Origin: Bacillota bacterium
Lineage (GTDB): Bacteria > Bacillota > Clostridia > DSM-8532
DNA: 64,000 nucleotides
Direction: 5' to 3'
Assembly: GCA_023415205.1 (NCBI GenBank)
Contig: JAEZLR010000029.1
Span: 124,001-188,000 of the forward strand
Shown here piece by piece: positions 60,751 through 64,000 of this stretch. The translations under genes and the position numbers were made by a program. How positions within the stretch are numbered: the first letter of the stretch is position 1; each line of letters opens with the position of its first letter. The notes beneath the pieces were generated by a model that saw only the letters and a list, made by a program, of their open reading frames with translations, was not told the DNA's origin and searched no databases.

Positions 60751-61812
60751 TTACTCTGCCATGATCTTCTTGATGATTTCAACAACTTTTTTCATGTCTG
60801 GCTGAGTCCCAATGGTCATACGGAGCCATTGGGCAATGGAGGGATGATTGAAATTCCTCACCAGGACACCCTCTTGCCGTAATCTGGCCATAGCATCGGG
60901 TCCACTGATTCCCGGCAGCCGGATAAAAAGAAAGTTTGTCAAAGAATCGGTCACATCCACCCCCAGAGCCCTAAGCTCCTCTTTGGTGTTTTCCCGGGTT
61001 TCTATGATCCTCTCCCTCATGGTGTTAAAATAGGTTTGATCCTCAAAGGCTGCCTCGGCGGCAATCTGGGCCAGGGTATCCAAGGGATAGGAATTAAAGG
61101 AATCCTTCACCCTGACCAATCCCTCCATCAGGTCCTGGCAGCCCATGGCCAGACCCACACGGAGTCCCGCTAAAGCCCGGGACTTTGATAGGGTCTGAAT
61201 AACGATCAAGTTATCATAGCTTTTTATGAGTGGTACGCAGGATTCTCCGCCAAAGTCCACATAGGCCTCGTCCACCACCACAAGGGTATGGGGGCGGGCC
61301 TTCAGCAAGGTTTCAATGGCCTTACGGGGCAGCCCCAGCCCGGTGGGTGCGTTGGGGTTGGCAAATACGATTGCCTTAGCCTCTTCGGGGTATTTATAAA
61401 GGTCAATGGTAAAGTCCTCATTCACAGGCACTTTGGTATAGGGTATTTCATAAAGGGCACTGTAAACGGGGTAGAAGCTGTAGGTAATATCCGGAAAGGC
61501 AATGGGGGTGGTCTCATCAAAGAAGGCCTTGAAAAGGAAGGCCAGAACCTCATCCGAGCCGTTTCCAGCAAAAACCTCATTTTCAGAGAGGCCATAAAAT
61601 TGTGCAACTGCTTTTTTTACTATCAGGCCCTCGGTGTTGGGATAGAGGCGAACCTCATCAAGATTGAAGCCTTTGATTCTATCCATGACCAAAGGTGACG
61701 GCGGATAGGGATTTTCATTGGTATTAAGCTTGATAAGGCTTTTGTCCTTGGGCTGCTCCCCGGCAACATAGGGCACAAGGCTTTTTGTATTACGGTTCCA
61801 GAATTTGCTCAT
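60751..61812 (-). CDS. hisC: Histidinol-phosphate aminotransferase
   Basis: A 353-residue class I/II PLP aminotransferase. IKLNTNENPYPPSPLV near the N-terminus, VFAGNGSDEVLAFLFKAF for cofactor phosphate, IVFANPNAPTGLGLP, VDEAYVDFGGES and the Schiff-base lysine in TLSKSRALAGLRVGLAMG. It converts imidazole acetol phosphate to histidinol phosphate. Start overlaps the hisD stop by four bases. Confidence 0.96.
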   Translation of the reverse strand: MSKFWNRNTKSLVPYVAGEQPKDKSLIKLNTNENPYPPSPLVMDRIKGFNLDEVRLYPNTEGLIVKKAVAQFYGLSENEVFAGNGSDEVLAFLFKAFFDETTPIAFPDITYSFYPVYSALYEIPYTKVPVNEDFTIDLYKYPEEAKAIVFANPNAPTGLGLPRKAIETLLKARPHTLVVVDEAYVDFGGESCVPLIKSYDNLIVIQTLSKSRALAGLRVGLAMGCQDLMEGLVRVKDSFNSYPLDTLAQIAAEAAFEDQTYFNTMRERIIETRENTKEELRALGVDVTDSLTNFLFIRLPGISGPDAMARLRQEGVLVRNFNHPSIAQWLRMTIGTQPDMKKVVEIIKKIMAE

Positions 61813-63110
61813 CGTCGGACCTCCCCAGTACGGATGCGAATAGCCTGAGCGTGGGCAGACAAGCCCTCAGCGTCGGCAAAGGCTGCCACATAGGGCGCCG
61901 CCTCCATAAAGGCCTTTTGGCTGTATGAGATGACACTCTGGCGTTTGACAAAATCGTAAACCCCCAAGGGTGAGAAAAATCTGGCTGTTCCCGTGGTGGG
62001 AAGCGTGTGGTTGGGTCCCGCAAAATAGTCTCCCACCGCTTCGGGAGAATGGTTTCCTAAAAAGATAGCTCCCGCATTCTTTATTCCCGATAAAAGGGAG
62101 AAGGGATTGAGGGTGCAAATCTCCAAATGCTCTGGCGCAATCTGGTTGGAGAGGCTCACTGCCTCCTCAAGATCAGGGGTGATCACAATGGCTCCGTAAT
62201 CCTCTAAGGAACGGGCGGCAATGGCGTTTCTTTCGAGCCTGGAGAGCTGAGCCTCAACTTCACCTTGAACCCTAAGGGCCATCTCAGAGGAGGTCGTCAC
62301 TAATATGGCAGAAGAAAGCCTGTCATGCTCTGCCTGGGATAAAAGATCTGCCGCGACATAGGCCGGATTGGCTGAACCATCGGCAATGACCAATACCTCA
62401 CTGGGGCCTGCGATCATATCAATGCCACAGGCTCCAAAGACCTGCTTCTTGGCCGTTGCCACATAGATATTTCCGGGGCCCACAATCTTATCCACCCTGG
62501 GCAGGGTCTGGGTTCCGTAAGCCATGGCGGCAACCGCCTGAGCACCTCCCAATGCAAAAGCCCTGTCGATTCCGGCGAGCTTGGCGCAGGCCAGAACCAA
62601 GGGGTTGATCTTTCCGTCCTTCTGGGGAGGCGAACAAAGAATAATTTCTTCCACCCCTGCAACCTTGGCGGGAATAACATCCATTAAAACGGTGGAAGGC
62701 AGGGGAGCCGTGCCTGCCGGGGCATAGACGCCCACCCGGCTTAAGGGGGTCACCTTCTGACCCAGCAGGGTGCCGTCCGCCTGGGTCATAAACCAGGAAT
62801 TCTCACGTTGTCTCTCATGAAAAGCCCGAATATTTGCCGCCGCTTTTTCTATGGCCTTAAGGAGTTCTCCGTCCACCCCAAGAAGGGCCTCCTCCAGCTC
62901 GGCCTCGGAAACCTCAAGGGTTTGCGGCGTCAGGTTCACCCCGTCAAATTTAGCGGTATATTCAAGTAACGCAGTATCGCCCCGTTCGCGGACGTTGCGG
63001 AGGATGTTTAAAACCGTTTCCTCCACATCCTTTCGTCCTTCAGGGCTACGTGTCCTCAGGGCTTCGAAAAGCGGCGCCATGGAATCCTTGCCATATTCAT
63101 AAACCTTCAT
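61809..63110 (-). CDS. hisD: Histidinol dehydrogenase
   Basis: A 433-residue zinc enzyme that oxidises histidinol to histidine in two NAD+-dependent steps. VGVYAPAGTAPLPSTVLMDV, KIVGPGNIYVATAKKQVFG, DMIAGPSEVLVIAD, LLSQAEHDRLSSAILVT and the IAPEHLEICT plus GNHSPEAVGDYFAGPNHTLP segments hold the zinc and catalytic residues. GAGGAG lies before the ATG. Follows hisG after 57 bases. Confidence 0.97.
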   Translation of the reverse strand: MKVYEYGKDSMAPLFEALRTRSPEGRKDVEETVLNILRNVRERGDTALLEYTAKFDGVNLTPQTLEVSEAELEEALLGVDGELLKAIEKAAANIRAFHERQRENSWFMTQADGTLLGQKVTPLSRVGVYAPAGTAPLPSTVLMDVIPAKVAGVEEIILCSPPQKDGKINPLVLACAKLAGIDRAFALGGAQAVAAMAYGTQTLPRVDKIVGPGNIYVATAKKQVFGACGIDMIAGPSEVLVIADGSANPAYVAADLLSQAEHDRLSSAILVTTSSEMALRVQGEVEAQLSRLERNAIAARSLEDYGAIVITPDLEEAVSLSNQIAPEHLEICTLNPFSLLSGIKNAGAIFLGNHSPEAVGDYFAGPNHTLPTTGTARFFSPLGVYDFVKRQSVISYSQKAFMEAAPYVAAFADAEGLSAHAQAIRIRTGEVRR

Positions 63111-63167
63111 GAAAAATCACTCCTCTATCTCCCTGGCCATCTAAAACCCCATTGGCCAGGATTCATC

Positions 63168-63824
63168 CTATTTCTCAGCGCTTTTCCCGGCTTCAAGCTG
63201 AGAGCGCATGGACTCGATCATGCGCGTAATCCGTTCGTTTTCCATTTTCATACTCACGCGATTGACAATCATTCTTGCACTGATATCGGCAATGGTATCC
63301 AAAACCACAAGCCCATTTTCCTTAAGGGTTCTACCCGTCTCAACAAGATCCACGATAACCTCCGACAGGCCCACCAAGGGAGCCAGCTCGATGGAACCGC
63401 TCAGTTTGATGATCTCCACAGACTCACGACGCTTATGCCGGAAATACATCCGCGCCATCTCGGGATATTTGGTCGCCACCCGAGTGATGGAGATGGAATC
63501 CATCCGTCCTTCAAGCTCTTTGGGCCCCGCTACGCACATCTGGCATTTGGCAAAACCCAGATTGAGCACTTCATAGAGGTCACGGCCCTCCTCCAAGAGC
63601 GTATCCTTACCCACAATTCCGATATCTGCCGCTCCATATTCCACATACACGGGTACATCGGCCGGCTTAGCCAGAAAAAAGCGGATTTTATTGGCCTCAT
63701 CGGTGAGGATGAGCTTTCTAGAGTTTCCTTTAAGCTCTGTGCAATCCACACCGGCACCCTCCAGCAGGTCTATACTCAGCTCGGTGAGCCTGCCCTTGGC
63801 AAGCGCAATGGTAATATACCTCAT
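63168..63824 (-). CDS. hisG: ATP phosphoribosyltransferase, short form
   Basis: A 218-residue short-form catalytic subunit without the C-terminal regulatory domain. It starts MRYITIALAKGRLTELSIDL; YVEYGAADIGIVGKDTLLEE and IVDLVETGRTLKENGLVVLD (PRPP loop) are diagnostic. Short HisG needs HisZ, whose gene ends in the ATGA overlap directly upstream. It catalyses the first, feedback-inhibited step of histidine synthesis. Confidence 0.97.
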   Translation of the reverse strand: MRYITIALAKGRLTELSIDLLEGAGVDCTELKGNSRKLILTDEANKIRFFLAKPADVPVYVEYGAADIGIVGKDTLLEEGRDLYEVLNLGFAKCQMCVAGPKELEGRMDSISITRVATKYPEMARMYFRHKRRESVEIIKLSGSIELAPLVGLSEVIVDLVETGRTLKENGLVVLDTIADISARMIVNRVSMKMENERITRMIESMRSQLEAGKSAEK

Positions 63825-64000
63825 AGGTCAAGCTCCTTTCTGGAACCGTCTTTCAGGATTTGAACAAGATGGTTGAGGCCCATAGCAAGGGCATACTTTC
63901 TAGCTTCCTCGGGGCCTTTTCTCTGGATATCCAGCTCGGCGGGAATCCCCTTGGCAATAAGCTCCCTGCAAAAATCACCGGCAAGCCTGCGGGCCCCTTC
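63821..64000 (-). CDS. hisZ: ATP phosphoribosyltransferase regulatory subunit, C-terminal end only
   Basis: The last 59 codons of a gene entering from the window end. The visible tail includes GIPAELDIQRKGPEEARKYA, then LAMGLNHLVQILKDGSRKEL and DL. This matches the C-terminus of the HisZ/HisRS-like regulatory subunit. Its TGA overlaps the hisG ATG, the usual hisZ-hisG coupling. The catalytic-like core is outside the window. Confidence 0.85.
   Translation of the reverse strand, partial: EGARRLAGDFCRELIAKGIPAELDIQRKGPEEARKYALAMGLNHLVQILKDGSRKELDL

Noticed and set aside
1..64000. tRNA, rRNA, CRISPR array, insertion sequences, prophage or toxin-antitoxin genes
   Set aside because: Looked for across the window by eye; no cloverleaf, repeat-spacer array, transposase or terminal repeats were seen.

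Overview
The window reads as chromosome of an anaerobic, Gram-positive member of the Clostridia (Bacillota). Supporting this are strong Shine-Dalgarno sites with frequent TTG/GTG starts, consensus sigma-A promoters, intrinsic terminators, the redox repressor Rex, a DacF-type carboxypeptidase after deoB-pdp, a YabE-like 3D-domain protein beside rsmA, a giant 2-hydroxyacyl-CoA dehydratase activase, and an Fe-S dihydropyrimidine dehydrogenase with no NADPH/FAD module. No respiratory genes, rRNA, tRNA, IS element, prophage or CRISPR array was seen. The genus cannot be fixed from sequence alone.

Layout. 0-1.6 kb: 5' part of a serine-palmitoyltransferase/KBL-type enzyme, divergent from a short-chain dehydrogenase, then an orphan MerR-type promoter. 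1.6-5.6 kb: deoB-pdp-dacF operon (nucleoside salvage plus cell wall). 5.7-11.2 kb: small housekeeping and unknown genes (metallophosphoesterase, cysteine desulfurase-like, type-4 uracil-DNA glycosylase, Ca-loop protein, PadR-DUF2812 pair, DUF3788). 11.2-21.4 kb: a six-gene catabolic operon (permease, hydantoinase/oxoprolinase-type ATPase, FAD oxidoreductase, Gfo/Idh oxidoreductase, HExxH protein, propeller-like protein), divergent from a ROK repressor; its substrate is unknown.

21.4-34.1 kb: a reductive pyrimidine-catabolism cluster. It has a PreA-type dihydropyrimidine dehydrogenase, dihydropyrimidinase, an M20 carbamoyl-amide hydrolase, a class III aminotransferase and an iron alcohol dehydrogenase. 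Together these would take uracil to beta-alanine, malonate semialdehyde and 3-hydroxypropionate. An ABC importer is included, and a PucR regulator lies upstream. The importer's binding protein appears to be a natural circular permutation of the NMT1/THI5 fold, the most striking single observation here. The leader of this cluster carries two near-identical palindromes and a promoter followed directly by an intrinsic terminator.

34.2-40.3 kb: maltose/alpha-glucan phosphorolysis (GH65 maltose phosphorylase, alpha-glucan phosphorylase, LacI regulator, divergent beta-phosphoglucomutase) with matching LacI-type operators in both promoters. 40.5-50.7 kb: purA, deoC, an AraC remnant, a two-domain unknown protein, rsmA, yabE-like, a coiled-coil protein, tatD, metG and a divergent ispF-like gene. 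The metG-tatD-yabE-rsmA order matches Bacillus but lacks rnmV. 50.9-56.8 kb: HAD hydrolase, the 1425-residue activase, rex. 56.9-64 kb: histidine operon hisZ(partial)-G-D-C-B-purC-H-A-F with purC embedded and no hisI/hisE.

The genes connect in places. Pdp, DeoB and DeoC would break down pyrimidine nucleosides, freeing uracil for the reductive cluster. Maltose phosphorylase and beta-PGM feed glucose-6-phosphate. PurC upstream of HisH/HisF links histidine and purine synthesis through AICAR.
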